Positions 17,098 to 26,658 are shown, counted from the first letter of the stretch. The stretch is 64,000 bases of DNA from Pseudomonadota bacterium (GCA_023393635.1 JAEWKT010000055.1:1-64000); one strand, 5' to 3'. A program made the numbers and translations. Notes: generated by a model not told the origin, from the letters alone.

Positions 17098-17994
17098 TTA
17101 CTTGCTATCCTGCGCTTGAGACAATACCTGAGTAGAAGGCTGCTGAACGGGTGCAGGCTTGGCTTTCACGGGATTAACCATAAAATTAATCCCCAGCAAC
17201 AGTAAAGTAATGCCCAGGATACGGCGAATCAGTTGCTCTGGCATTTTGGAGCTAAGCAAGGTACCAATAATAATAGCAGGAATAGAGCCTGCCAATAGCC
17301 AACCCAGCAAGCTAAAATCGACATTTCCTGCCCCCATATGTCCAAGGCCAGCAACCAGGGTTAATAGCACTGCATGTACTACGTCCGATCCAATAATACG
17401 AATCATGGGTAAATTGGGGAACATTAACAGTAAAGCCATTACCCCAAACGCCCCTGCACCTACCGACGACAAGGTGACAAATACGCCCAGTAAAATGCCC
17501 ATAACCACGACCCGTACTTTTTTACTACTCACCCATTGGGCAATTTCTTCACGCGTCATATCATTGGGTTGCAGGGTGTTTTGCCGCTTGGAGCGTTTAC
17601 TAAAAAAGGCCTCAATGCTGCGCCGAAACACAATAGAAAAGCCAGTGAGCATCAGCATAAAGCCCAGTACCATTGTCAGTACTGCTTTATAGTGGGTAGC
17701 ACCACTTAAATAGTTGCTCAGTGCCCAATTGGTTAATATAGAAGCAGGAATACTTCCTAACGCCAGCCACCAGACAATGGGCCAGACAATATTCAGCTTT
17801 TTGGCATGCACAAAAGAACCGCAAAATTTAGAAATGGCGGCATATAATAAATCAGTACCAATGGCAATATGCGGCTCAATTCTAAATACGCTCATGAGAA
17901 TAGGCGTCATTAATGAACCACCCCCAACGCCAGTTACCCCAACGCAAAACCCAACCAACACTCCTGCCAAAATAAACTGGATAACCTCAGGCAT
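17098..17994 (-). CDS. TauE/SafE family permease
   Basis: Inner-membrane transporter of the sulfite/organosulfonate exporter family, 298 residues with about eight hydrophobic segments arranged as two related halves: GVTGVGGGSLMTPIL near the N-terminus and SSVGAGAFGVMALLL after a charged cytoplasmic loop (about 130-155). The repeated Gly-rich helix start is diagnostic. It ends 42 bp before copA in the same direction and may head the copA-copB transcript, although family members carry sulfur compounds rather than metal; a role in copper stress is only inferred from position. Confidence 0.88.
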   Translation of the reverse strand: MPEVIQFILAGVLVGFCVGVTGVGGGSLMTPILMSVFRIEPHIAIGTDLLYAAISKFCGSFVHAKKLNIVWPIVWWLALGSIPASILTNWALSNYLSGATHYKAVLTMVLGFMLMLTGFSIVFRRSIEAFFSKRSKRQNTLQPNDMTREEIAQWVSSKKVRVVVMGILLGVFVTLSSVGAGAFGVMALLLMFPNLPMIRIIGSDVVHAVLLTLVAGLGHMGAGNVDFSLLGWLLAGSIPAIIIGTLLSSKMPEQLIRRILGITLLLLGINFMVNPVKAKPAPVQQPSTQVLSQAQDSK

Positions 17995-18103
17995 TTTTCT
18001 TCACTTTTTATATATTGCATAAATAAGAGGGCTATCATATCTACTTTTTAACGCAGGAATTTTCACAATTAATGATTAACTTATCTAAAAAAAAGCTAAA
18101 GAT

Positions 18104-18589
18104 TTAAATACGACCCAGCAAAACAATGGCACTGGCAAAAATACCTTCCTGACGCCCTGTAAAGCCCAATTTTTCTGTAGTTGTCGCCTTGACGCTAATC
18201 TGGTTAATAGTCACTTCCAAATCACTGGCAATATGAGTGCGCATAGCGATGTTATGCGGTGTCAGTTTTGGCCGTTCGCACGCTACGGTAATATCTGCAT
18301 TAATTAACTGGTAACCTTGCGCCTTAATCAATTGATATACGTGACGCAGTAATACTCGGCTATCGGCACCTTTATAGTTATTGTCAGTATCTGGAAAATG
18401 CTGCCCGATATCACCCATTGCCAGGGCACCAAGCAGTGCATCTGCTAGTGCATGTAGTATAACATCGCCATCTGAATACGCTTTTAAACCATGGGTATGC
18501 GGAATTTCCACCCCAGCCAGAATCACAAATTCCCCTGCTTCAAACGCATGTACATCTAAACCCTGACCAACTCTAATATCCAGCATCAT
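18104..18589 (-). CDS. ispF: 2-C-methyl-D-erythritol 2,4-cyclodiphosphate synthase
   Basis: Fifth enzyme of the MEP isoprenoid pathway; forms the cyclic diphosphate with release of CMP. The zinc ligands appear in GLDVHAF (Asp12, His14) and the conserved ILHALADALLGALAMGDIG follows; TTTEKLGFTGR near the C-terminus is the CDP-binding segment. 161 residues, normal length, trimeric family. Usually adjacent to ispD; here an LprI-like gene on the other strand lies between them. Confidence 0.97.
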   Translation of the reverse strand: MMLDIRVGQGLDVHAFEAGEFVILAGVEIPHTHGLKAYSDGDVILHALADALLGALAMGDIGQHFPDTDNNYKGADSRVLLRHVYQLIKAQGYQLINADITVACERPKLTPHNIAMRTHIASDLEVTINQISVKATTTEKLGFTGRQEGIFASAIVLLGRI

Positions 18590-18748
18590 ATTGCTCTTAT
18601 TTAAAAATTAGCTTAAGCATAGCAAAAGTTGTCGCTCCACCCCATGTATAAGCAACCATTTTGGTGATTTTATGGTAGATTCTGCTTTGCAATTGTTTTG
18701 ATGCGTGTGCTAAATTTTTTGGTTGGGATTTGCAGGATTTAATAATCA

Positions 18749-19408
18749 ATGACTGTTAAGCATTATGCCTACTGGGTATCGGGTATTTTATTGGGTTTAG
18801 GCGCTTGTCAAAGCGCAGTGGCTCAATTTGAAGCTTTAAAATGCAATGAAGCAACTAAATTTGTGGAAAAAACCACCTGTAGCAACCCAAAATTGACTAG
18901 CCTGGATACTGAACTGTACGCGCAAATTGAGCATGCCCAAGAAGTAACCAAAGTGCCTGTACAAGTATTAGAGTTATCGCAGCGCAACTGGATCAAACAG
19001 CGCAATCAGTGTAAAGATACTGATTGTATTGAAACCAGCTATAAAACCCGTTTAATGGAAATTAAAAACCTGAATGCTTTAAATCAGGATTTTGTGCAAT
19101 ATTTTGTTCGCATAAAAGATGATAAGCCAGACGCTCAATTGGCTTTATTACAACTGCAAAACCTTGATGAAAAACGGGTGCGGGTGGTTGCCCAGAGTTT
19201 TTGGAACAGTAGCGATAATCAACATGGCCAAGTGGTTAATTTTAGCGGCTATGCCAACCAAGGCAAAAAAATAACTGTCCGTGACTTAGATACCAAGTGC
19301 GTTTTAAAACTAAGACAACATAAGGCAGCGTGGGAAATTCGCCAGGCTTCCCCCATGTGTGGCAACAAACACGTGCGTTTTAGTGGATCTTATCAGGCGC
19401 AAAAATAA
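18749..19408 (+). CDS. LprI-like (DUF1311) secreted protein, possible lipoprotein
   Basis: 219 residues with an N-terminal export signal. LGAC at 17-20 fits a lipobox, while a type I site after AVA (24-26) is also possible. Residues 30-110 match the LprI N-terminal pattern: CNEATKFVEKTTCSNPKLTSLD...YAQ...QRNWIKQRNQC...CIETSYKTRL, with paired cysteines. Mycobacterial LprI binds and inhibits lysozyme; whether this one does is unknown. The C-terminal half (about 135-219) resembles nothing I know but keeps two cysteines. It is divergent from ispF and convergent with ispD, breaking up the two isp genes. Confidence 0.8.
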   Translation: MTVKHYAYWVSGILLGLGACQSAVAQFEALKCNEATKFVEKTTCSNPKLTSLDTELYAQIEHAQEVTKVPVQVLELSQRNWIKQRNQCKDTDCIETSYKTRLMEIKNLNALNQDFVQYFVRIKDDKPDAQLALLQLQNLDEKRVRVVAQSFWNSSDNQHGQVVNFSGYANQGKKITVRDLDTKCVLKLRQHKAAWEIRQASPMCGNKHVRFSGSYQAQK

Positions 19409-19476
19409 AGTAACCTTAGGACTTAAGCATTTTTTACTGGGTATTTCTATAAGAGATCTTGCTGCGCTTGTTCTGT

Positions 19477-20184
19477 CTATAATTGTTTTATCTGTAATTG
19501 TTCCGCCTGCATGATGGCAGCAGCAAGGTTTAGGTCTTCAGGATAGGTAATTTTAATATTACTACTACTTCCTGCAACTAATTTTACTTTTAAATTTAAT
19601 TGCTCTATAGCACCAGCCTCATCAGTCACTAACTGTTGCTGTGCTTTAGCCTGTTGCAAGGCGCGTTTTAATAAGCCAAAACGAAACATCTGCGGTGTTT
19701 GACATTGCCACAAATCATCCCGAGAAACCGTTTTAACGACTTGGTTTTGCTTAGCCAGTTTAAGTGTATCGCGTACAGGCACAGCCAGTAAGCCGCCAAC
19801 TTCGTCATGTGCTAATTCGCCAATTAAACGCTGCAAATCAGTCTGTAAAATGCACGGTCTGGCGACGTCATGCACCAAGATCCAATCGGTATCACTGGCA
19901 TAATTTGCTAAATACTCAAGCGCGGCCAAAACAGAATCCATGCGCTCTGCCCCACCTGTTACCCAGTGTAAAAGCTGAGGTTTGGCAAATTCCAGGGTTT
20001 TAGCAATATTATCATGCTGGTTCAATGCAACCACACAGCCTTGAATAGCCAATTGACAAATTCGGTCAACACTATGCTGCATGACCGTTTTATTCATTAA
20101 GCTTAGATATTGCTTTGGAATAGCAGATGCAAAGCGTGTCCCACTACCTGCCGCAGGTAAAATAGCCCAGTATTTTATGCTCAT
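19477..20184 (-). CDS. ispD: 2-C-methyl-D-erythritol 4-phosphate cytidylyltransferase
   Basis: Third MEP-pathway step: MEP plus CTP gives CDP-ME. The N-terminal nucleotide loop AILPAAGSGTRFASAIPKQY (7-26) and VHDVARPCI, TVSRDDLWQCQTPQMFR and TDEAGAIE are characteristic. 235 residues. The start lies 41 bp inside ftsB, in another frame, so ftsB and ispD are tightly coupled, as in many gammaproteobacteria. Confidence 0.97.
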   Translation of the reverse strand: MSIKYWAILPAAGSGTRFASAIPKQYLSLMNKTVMQHSVDRICQLAIQGCVVALNQHDNIAKTLEFAKPQLLHWVTGGAERMDSVLAALEYLANYASDTDWILVHDVARPCILQTDLQRLIGELAHDEVGGLLAVPVRDTLKLAKQNQVVKTVSRDDLWQCQTPQMFRFGLLKRALQQAKAQQQLVTDEAGAIEQLNLKVKLVAGSSSNIKITYPEDLNLAAAIMQAEQLQIKQL

Positions 20185-20548
20185 TAATACAAACGTCTGT
20201 TTCGTTGGTTAAGAGATCATCGCCAAATACTTCAGGCGGTGCTTCATAATCAGGAGTTGGCAAAACACTCAGCTGTACAAAAGTTTCTTTTGGTTTTATG
20301 AGCCCTAAATCAAGTCGGGCATGTTCTTCCACGGCTTCTAAGCCTTTTTTTAGATCAAATACTTCCGCGCTTAAAATACGATTGCGCTCTGCAAGCTGGG
20401 CATTTTCTTTGTATTGTAAGCCAATGCGCTGCTTTAAATCCTGACGGTCATAATAGCCGCTTTCACCCCACCACAATTTATATTGCAGCAGAACAAGTAG
20501 CAAAATTGCTAACAGAAAAACGATACGCCCGCTCAGTGTGGATAACAT
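20144..20548 (-). CDS. ftsB: Cell division protein FtsB
   Basis: Bitopic divisome protein that forms the FtsQLB complex. One transmembrane helix (about 8-25, VFLLAILLLVLLQYKLWW) is followed by the GYYD segment and a coiled coil (about 38-80, ending LKKGLEAVEEHAR), then LDLGLIKPKETFVQL, all as in E. coli FtsB. At 134 residues it is about 30 longer, and the extra C-terminal tail is partly encoded by bases shared with ispD. Second-to-last gene of the pyrG-kdsA-eno-ftsB-ispD run. Confidence 0.94.
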   Translation of the reverse strand: MLSTLSGRIVFLLAILLLVLLQYKLWWGESGYYDRQDLKQRIGLQYKENAQLAERNRILSAEVFDLKKGLEAVEEHARLDLGLIKPKETFVQLSVLPTPDYEAPPEVFGDDLLTNETDVCINEHKILGYFTCGR

Positions 20549-20588
20549 CTCGATAACATCTCACTTGTCACTTGCTGACTTAGCGTCA

Positions 20589-20715
20589 ATGACAGCCTAA
20601 AGACCAGGCATTTAAGCCATAATTCTCTAGGCTGTTTTACAACCAGGCTATTTAGCCAAGCTTTTAAACTAGGCCACTAAACCATGCCTTTAAGCCAGAC
20701 CTTTAAGCTAAACCT
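20589..20715. repeat. Degenerate short repeats between ftsB and eno
   Basis: The spacer and the last codons of eno carry several imperfect copies of a unit close to CCAGGCNTTTAAGCCA, spaced irregularly. Seen by eye; no stem-loop with a T tract is evident. Confidence 0.45.
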
Positions 20716-21992
20716 TTAAACTCTGCACGACCGCGATAAGGCGCATCAATCATTTCTTCAATACGCAGCAATTGATTATACTTTGCCACTCGATCAGAAC
20801 GGCACAGTGAACCTGTTTTAATTTGTCCAGCTGCTGTCCCTACTGCCAAATCAGCAATGGTGGAGTCTTCAGTTTCACCTGAGCGATGTGAGATTACAGT
20901 GGCATAACCATTGGCTTTAGCCAGATAAATTGCATCTAAAGTTTCAGACAATGTGCCGATCTGGTTGTATTTAATCAAAATAGCATTGGCCACTTTTTGG
21001 TCAATCCCTTGCTGTAAAATAGCAGGATTAGTCACAAATAAATCATCACCCACCAACTGGATTTTGTCACCACAAATATCGGTTAAATATTTCCAGCCTT
21101 CCCAATCGCCTTCGTCCAAGCCATCTTCAATAGAGATAATTGGATATTGACGGGCCAGACCCGCCAGGTAATCAGCAAACTGTTGGCTATTAAAGGCCTT
21201 GTTGCCTTCACCTGCCAATACATATTGACCATTTTTATAAAACTCAGTAGCTGCACAGTCCAGCGCCAGCATAATATCACTGCCTGCTTTGTAGCCAACT
21301 TGCTCAATGGCCTGCATAATCACGGTAATGGCTTCTTCATTGCTACGCAAGTTCGGTGCAAAACCACCTTCATCACCCACTGCAGTATTTAAACCTTGTT
21401 TTTTCAATACGCTTTTAAGTGAATGAAAAATTTCAGCACCCGCGCGTAATGCCTCACCAAAACTAGTAAAGCCTACTGGCTCAATCATAAATTCCTGAAT
21501 ATCAACGGTGTTGTCTGCATGCGCACCACCATTTAAAATATTCATCATCGGTACAGGCATGCTCAGGTTGGTTTGGCCACGCAAGTTAGCAATATACTGA
21601 TACAAAGGGATTTTTAGCTCATTGGCAGAGGCACGCGCTGCTGCTAAGGACACGGCCAACATGGCATTTGCGCCAAGCTTAGACTTGTTTTCAGTATTAT
21701 CAAACTGAATTAATTTATCGTCCAAGGCTTTTTGTTCACGTGGATTAAAGCCCAATAACAAGTCACGGATATCGCTATTCACGTTTTGTACCGCAGTACG
21801 CACGCCTTTACCCAGATAACGTGCTGCGTCGCCATCACGTAGTTCTAATGCTTCACGTGAACCAGTAGATGCACCACTTGGCGCACAAGCACGACCCATC
21901 ACGCCAGAATCAAGAATGACATCAGCTTCAATTGTTGGGTTTCCGCGTGAATCTAAAATCTCACGCGCGCGAATATCAGTAATTTGACTCAT
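20703..21992 (-). CDS. eno: Enolase
   Basis: Converts 2-phosphoglycerate to phosphoenolpyruvate; Mg2+-dependent octamer or dimer and a degradosome partner in E. coli. Signatures: ARGNP-type start (AREILDSRGNPTIEAD), the ASTGSREALELRD loop, AVGDEGGFAPNL, the metal ligands in LALDCAATEF and SIEDGLDEGDWEG, LVGDDLFVTN and the catalytic lysine region ILIKYNQIGT, ending SHRSGETED. 429 residues, standard. It follows kdsA with a 90-bp gap. Confidence 0.98.
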   Translation of the reverse strand: MSQITDIRAREILDSRGNPTIEADVILDSGVMGRACAPSGASTGSREALELRDGDAARYLGKGVRTAVQNVNSDIRDLLLGFNPREQKALDDKLIQFDNTENKSKLGANAMLAVSLAAARASANELKIPLYQYIANLRGQTNLSMPVPMMNILNGGAHADNTVDIQEFMIEPVGFTSFGEALRAGAEIFHSLKSVLKKQGLNTAVGDEGGFAPNLRSNEEAITVIMQAIEQVGYKAGSDIMLALDCAATEFYKNGQYVLAGEGNKAFNSQQFADYLAGLARQYPIISIEDGLDEGDWEGWKYLTDICGDKIQLVGDDLFVTNPAILQQGIDQKVANAILIKYNQIGTLSETLDAIYLAKANGYATVISHRSGETEDSTIADLAVGTAAGQIKTGSLCRSDRVAKYNQLLRIEEMIDAPYRGRAEFKGLA

Positions 21993-22085
21993 ATAAAGCT
22001 CCTACCTATAGCAGACTTATTTTTAAAGCAAAAGGAACAAAAAATGCGCAGGAAAGAACACAATATTGCCGCGCATAATAAATAA

Positions 22086-22946
22086 TTAATGTGTATCCAG
22101 AGTATCAAAACCCTTAACCAATTGATCAAGCTGTTTTAACTGTGCCAAGAACGGTTCAAGTTGTGATAAACGCAATGCACATGGGCCATCACATTTGGCT
22201 TTATCTGGATCAGGATGCGCCTCTAAAAACAGGCCGGCAAGGCCAGTTGCCATACCTGCACGGGCAAGCGTAGTAATTTGTGCACGGCGACCACCAGCAG
22301 AATCACTACGCCCGCCTGGCGTTTGCAACGCATGGGTTACGTCAAAAAATACTGGCACATTCATGGCTTTCATGCTGTCAAAGCCCAGCATGTCCACCAC
22401 CAGATTGTTATAGCCAAAACTTGAGCCGCGCTCACATAAAATTAGCTTGTCATTCCCTGCTTCCAAGCATTTATGCAAAATATGGCGCATCTCGGCAGGT
22501 GCTAAAAATTGGGCTTTTTTGATGTTAATAATGGCATTGGTTTTTGCCATCGCTTCCACCAAATCGGTCTGACGGCTTAAAAACGCAGGCAATTGAATAA
22601 TATCAGCCACCTCAGCCACAGGTGCCGCCTGATACGGTTCATGCACATCAGTAATAATCGGTACATTCAGTTTATTTTTAATTTCGCCCAGCCATTCAAT
22701 GCCTTTTTCCAGCCCTGGGCCACGAAAGGAATTCAGGCTTGAGCGATTGGCTTTATCAAAGCTGGCCTTAAATACATAAGGAATATCAAGACGCTTGCAG
22801 ATATCAATATAGGTTTCTGCAATTTCAAAGGCCAGATCTTTGGATTCCAGCACATTCATACCGCCAAACAGCACAAATGGTAAATCATTACCCATACGAA
22901 TATTATCTAGCGCAACAACAGACTGCGCAGTCTTCAGTTCAGTCAC
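22086..22946 (-). CDS. kdsA: 3-deoxy-D-manno-octulosonate 8-phosphate synthase
   Basis: Condenses PEP with arabinose 5-phosphate to make KDO-8-phosphate for lipopolysaccharide inner core. Conserved FVLFGGMNVLES, FKASFDKANRSS, ITDVHEPYQ, QLPAFLSRQTDL, KKAQFLAP, CERGSSFGYNNLVVDM and FDVTHALQTPGG are all present; the Asn in GGMN/KKAQFL region suggests the metal-independent class, as in E. coli. It starts with GTG behind an AAGGA ribosome site, 37 bp after pyrG. Confidence 0.97.
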   Translation of the reverse strand: MTELKTAQSVVALDNIRMGNDLPFVLFGGMNVLESKDLAFEIAETYIDICKRLDIPYVFKASFDKANRSSLNSFRGPGLEKGIEWLGEIKNKLNVPIITDVHEPYQAAPVAEVADIIQLPAFLSRQTDLVEAMAKTNAIINIKKAQFLAPAEMRHILHKCLEAGNDKLILCERGSSFGYNNLVVDMLGFDSMKAMNVPVFFDVTHALQTPGGRSDSAGGRRAQITTLARAGMATGLAGLFLEAHPDPDKAKCDGPCALRLSQLEPFLAQLKQLDQLVKGFDTLDTH

Positions 22947-22983
22947 TGTTATATCCTTAAACCTTAATATTATGATACGTAAG

Positions 22984-24624
22984 CTATGCAGAAATATCCT
23001 GAGCCTGATGCTTTAGTGCCGCTGCAATAAAACTGGCAAATAAAGGATGGCCACTGCGCGGTGAACTGGTAAATTCTGGATGGAACTGACAGGCCACAAA
23101 CCATGGATGATCTGGAATCTCTACCGATTCAACCAAATGCTGCAAAGCAGAATAACCAGAAATTTTCATTCCAGCTTGTTCCAGTTGATCGATATAGCGG
23201 TTGTTCATTTCATAACGGTGGCGATGACGTTCAATCACATCAGGCTGACCATAAATTTCACGCAGTAAAGTCCCTTCTACCAGCTCAGCTTTTTGCGCGC
23301 CAAGACGCATGGTGCCACCAAGGTCTGAAGTATCACTACGGGTTTGAATTTCACCGCGCTCGTCCAGCCATTCGGTAATTAAACCAATTAATGGCTGTTT
23401 GGTCTGGCGGTTAAACTCGGTTGAGGTTGCTTCTGTTAAACCTGCTTTATTGCGCGCAAACTCAATCACAGCCAGTTGCATGCCTAAGCAAATACCCAAA
23501 TAAGGCACTTTGTTTTCACGGGCATAACGAATGGCATTCATTTTGCCTTCTGTACCGCGCTCACCAAAACCACCTGGTACCAAAATGGCATCAACCTGTT
23601 CAAGGCGACTCAAATCATTATTTTCTAATGATTCCGCATCAATGTAGATAATTTCTACTTTACTGCGATGGCTAATACCAGCATGCAATAATGCTTCATT
23701 TAATGATTTATAGGCATCTGGTAGCTCTACATATTTGCCCACCATCGCCACTTTAACCTGATGCTCTGGATTTAATAAGGCATCGGTCACTGCATCCCAA
23801 TCGGCCAGGTCGACCGCTGGCAAATTAAAGCCAAAGCGTTCGCAAATCAGGTCATCCACTTGCTGGTTATGCAGGTTACGTGGAATCATGTAAATACTTT
23901 TTGCATCTTCAGCCACAATCACCGCGCGTTCTTCCACATTGGTAAACAAGGCAATTTTACGACGCGATTCTTCACTAATGGTATGATCAGAACGGCAAAT
24001 TAAAATATCGGGTTGTAAGCCAATAGAGCGCATTTCTTTGACAGAATGCTGGGTGGGCTTGGTTTTGGTTTCGCCAGCCGACGCAATATAAGGCACTAAG
24101 GTCAAATGCATGAGCAGTGAACCACGCATGCCTACCTCAACGCGCATTTGGCGCACCGCTTCCATAAATGGCAAGGATTCAATATCACCCGCTGTGCCAC
24201 CAATCTCAACAATGGCCACGTCGTAGCCTTCGCCACCCGCCTTGATTCGTTCTTTAATATTGTCGGTAATATGTGGAATGACCTGAACGGTCGCGCCTAA
24301 ATAGTCACCGCGACGTTCTTTTTGCAACACGTCCAGATAAATACGGCCACTGGTAAAATTATTTTTTTTGGTCATGCGTGAACGGCGTAAAAACCGCTCG
24401 TAATAGCCCAGATCAAGGTCGGTTTCAGCACCATCTTCAGTGACAAAAACCTCTCCATGCTGAAACGGACTCATTGTGCCTGGATCAACGTTTATATAAG
24501 GATCCATTTTAATCATGGTGACACTTAAGCCACGTGCTTCTAATAGGGTTGCTACCGAAGCTGCCGTAATCCCCTTGCCTAAAGAAGAAACAACACCGCC
24601 AGTCACAAAAATATAGTGAGTCAT
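22984..24624 (-). CDS. pyrG: CTP synthase
   Basis: Aminates UTP to CTP using glutamine and ATP. N-terminal synthetase domain begins FVTGGVVSSLGKGITAAS and includes KMDPYINVDPGTMSPFQHGEVFV; the class I glutamine amidotransferase domain (about 290-540) has LGICLGMQLAV with the catalytic Cys and a C-terminal FHPEF with His and Glu. 546 residues, standard. It heads the leftward pyrG-kdsA-eno-ftsB-ispD run; the pyrG-eno linkage is widespread in gammaproteobacteria. Confidence 0.98.
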   Translation of the reverse strand: MTHYIFVTGGVVSSLGKGITAASVATLLEARGLSVTMIKMDPYINVDPGTMSPFQHGEVFVTEDGAETDLDLGYYERFLRRSRMTKKNNFTSGRIYLDVLQKERRGDYLGATVQVIPHITDNIKERIKAGGEGYDVAIVEIGGTAGDIESLPFMEAVRQMRVEVGMRGSLLMHLTLVPYIASAGETKTKPTQHSVKEMRSIGLQPDILICRSDHTISEESRRKIALFTNVEERAVIVAEDAKSIYMIPRNLHNQQVDDLICERFGFNLPAVDLADWDAVTDALLNPEHQVKVAMVGKYVELPDAYKSLNEALLHAGISHRSKVEIIYIDAESLENNDLSRLEQVDAILVPGGFGERGTEGKMNAIRYARENKVPYLGICLGMQLAVIEFARNKAGLTEATSTEFNRQTKQPLIGLITEWLDERGEIQTRSDTSDLGGTMRLGAQKAELVEGTLLREIYGQPDVIERHRHRYEMNNRYIDQLEQAGMKISGYSALQHLVESVEIPDHPWFVACQFHPEFTSSPRSGHPLFASFIAAALKHQAQDISA

Positions 24625-25294
24625 TAAAATTCCAATCTGATAGCGCCCAAAATTGGCGTTTACTGATGGGAGGCAATTTTACTTCACCCACGCCTCATAA
24701 AGCAAAGCACATCCGATGTTTTCATTATTTTTATTACAATGTGTCTAAAAATAATGCACTTTAAAATGCATTCGGCCCATTCAGTACCGTAAACCCGTAC
24801 AGAGCAAGTCACTTTGATGCAATTTTATGCCATGCCTTTAACTTCAGGTTCCTTAATGCAAGGTTGAGGTTTGCAGTAGTTATATTGGTTTTGATGGCGG
24901 CAAGGGATTATTGCAAATGTCCCTTATAAAGCTAAGGGAATTTCATCTGCTTAGCGCATGCTTCCCAATTGAGAAGTAATGATTTACTTAGAATAAAATC
25001 GTATTTCCTCCTTTTCCCTAGAAAATGTAATCTAAAAATCGTGAAATATGCAGATTTAAGTTAAGAGCTTACCCAGTTATTTGCATGGATTTAAAAGAAA
25101 TTCTTTAAACGCAACCGCACTTAAAGTTTTTATTTAAGAATCGATGATTGGTAAGCCACTTTTAACCAATTTGAAATATTTCACTTAGATAATGCCTAAC
25201 AGGAGAAGCCGAACCAGTTAATAAATTTGGCCAACCCTTTAACCAATGAAAATTATTTTGATGATTTTAGAGTCTTTAAATCTTGGAGAGACAC
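24625..25294. other. Long divergent spacer between pyrG and porin gene
   Basis: About 670 bp without a credible gene. It must hold the pyrG and porin promoters. Near the middle AAGGGA (24902-24907), TCCCTT (24920-24925) and AAGGGA (24934-24939) could form two mutually exclusive hairpins. The 120 bp before the porin start are strongly AT-rich. I recognise no known riboswitch or small RNA. Confidence 0.5.
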
Positions 25295-26404
25295 ATGAAA
25301 AAACTGTTATTGGCGACTGCAATTACTGCCCTAACCACCTCTGTAGTACAAGCAGCCCCTACAGTTTATGGCAAATTAAATGTATCTATTGACAGCATAG
25401 ATGAATTTGCTGCTAGCAAAGCAGATACTAACAATGTGGTTAAGGTAAATTCAAATGCCTCACGGTTTGGCATTAAAGGTACTGAAGAAATTAATGAGAA
25501 ACTAAGTGCTATTTATTTGGCTGAATGGCAAATAAACGTTGACGGTGATGGTAGCGACCTTGGTCAGCGTAACCGTTATCTGGGCTTAAAATACAAAGAT
25601 GTTGGTAGTGTAAAAGTAGGTAAAATTGACTCGCCATTAAAGGACGCACAAGGCAAAGTTGATTATTTTAATGACTTGCATGTACTAGACATGGGTAAAG
25701 TACTGGCTGGTGAAAATCGCGTCAACAATGTGGTGCTACTAGAAAGTGATAGCAATCAATTACAAGGATTTGGCCTTAACTTAATGCTGCAACAAGCCGA
25801 AAATACGCCGTTAGATAGCAACAGTGCCAAAACCCGAGATGGCTTGGGTGATGCAATTTCAGCCTCTATCACCTACAAAAATAAAGAGGTGGGTTTGTCA
25901 GCCGCATTGGCAGGCGACAAAAATATTGTCAGCACCTTTAACGCAGTGTCCGCTAAAGCCGAAGCTGATATTATTCGTCTGGCAACTAGTTTAGATATGG
26001 CGGCAATGACCAGTCTTAGCGGCTTGACATTAAATGCCTTACTGCAAGCCGCTGAACCCACCAATTTATCGACTGCTGCCACGGCGGCTGGTATTGCTGC
26101 CACGCCAACTCAGCCTGCCGTTGCTGCGGGAGCGTTTTATGGCTTTGATAAAGAAAACTCATTTTTACTGAGTGCAGCCTACAAAATTGCCCAAACCCCA
26201 TGGACAGTAAAAGGCCAGTACCAACAATCACAAACCAGTTTTAGCAATAAAGATGACGTAAAGCTCAGTCAGTTTGGCGGTTTGCTGGACTATACCTTTA
26301 ATGCCAAAACACGTGCTTATGGCTATCTGGCACAACAACAAGACAATCGTAAGAATGTCGATGACCGCAATTACTTTGGTTTGGGTCTAGAATATAATTT
26401 TTAA
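25295..26404 (+). CDS. Gram-negative porin, trimeric type
   Basis: Outer-membrane diffusion channel of the Porin_4/OmpC-like superfamily. A signal peptide MKKLLLATAITALTTSVVQA (1-20) is followed by APTVYGKLNVSID, the typical first strand, then SRFGIKGTEEINEKLSAIYLAEW and RYLGLKYKDVGSVKVGKIDSP, and ends in a terminal phenylalanine (GLGLEYNF) for barrel assembly. I start at the ATG behind a GGAGAG ribosome site, not at the earlier TTG. A loop rich in Ala/Thr (about 250-275) is low-complexity. Solute preference unknown. Long upstream region suggests regulated expression. Confidence 0.92.
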   Translation: MKKLLLATAITALTTSVVQAAPTVYGKLNVSIDSIDEFAASKADTNNVVKVNSNASRFGIKGTEEINEKLSAIYLAEWQINVDGDGSDLGQRNRYLGLKYKDVGSVKVGKIDSPLKDAQGKVDYFNDLHVLDMGKVLAGENRVNNVVLLESDSNQLQGFGLNLMLQQAENTPLDSNSAKTRDGLGDAISASITYKNKEVGLSAALAGDKNIVSTFNAVSAKAEADIIRLATSLDMAAMTSLSGLTLNALLQAAEPTNLSTAATAAGIAATPTQPAVAAGAFYGFDKENSFLLSAAYKIAQTPWTVKGQYQQSQTSFSNKDDVKLSQFGGLLDYTFNAKTRAYGYLAQQQDNRKNVDDRNYFGLGLEYNF

Positions 26405-26462
26405 GCAGACTGTTAAATGAATTATTAAGCAATTATATACTCTAAAAACTTAAGCATTATTT

Positions 26463-26489
26463 AACGCTGGCTTATTGCTGGCGTTTTTT
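26463..26489 (+). terminator. Rho-independent terminator after porin gene
   Basis: Stem AACGC/GCGTT extended by wobble pairs, 5-nt loop, followed by six T. Confidence 0.8.
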
Positions 26490-26658
26490 ATTGCTGTGTT
26501 ACAGTGAACTTTAAAAAAAACCTTTCTAGTATTAAAAATAAATTTATTGGCACGCAAATTAGGAATATTATGCTGCAAATGCATGTCATTAGGCTGGAGC
26601 AATCCTCACTAAGCAGCGTTCAAACATGAACATCATAAGCTCTTAACCTGGGTTAGCA

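Noticed and set aside
17159..17692. 177-codon frame on the plus strand within the TauE/SafE gene
   Set aside because: Antisense shadow; the minus-strand frame has clear family motifs and membrane segments.
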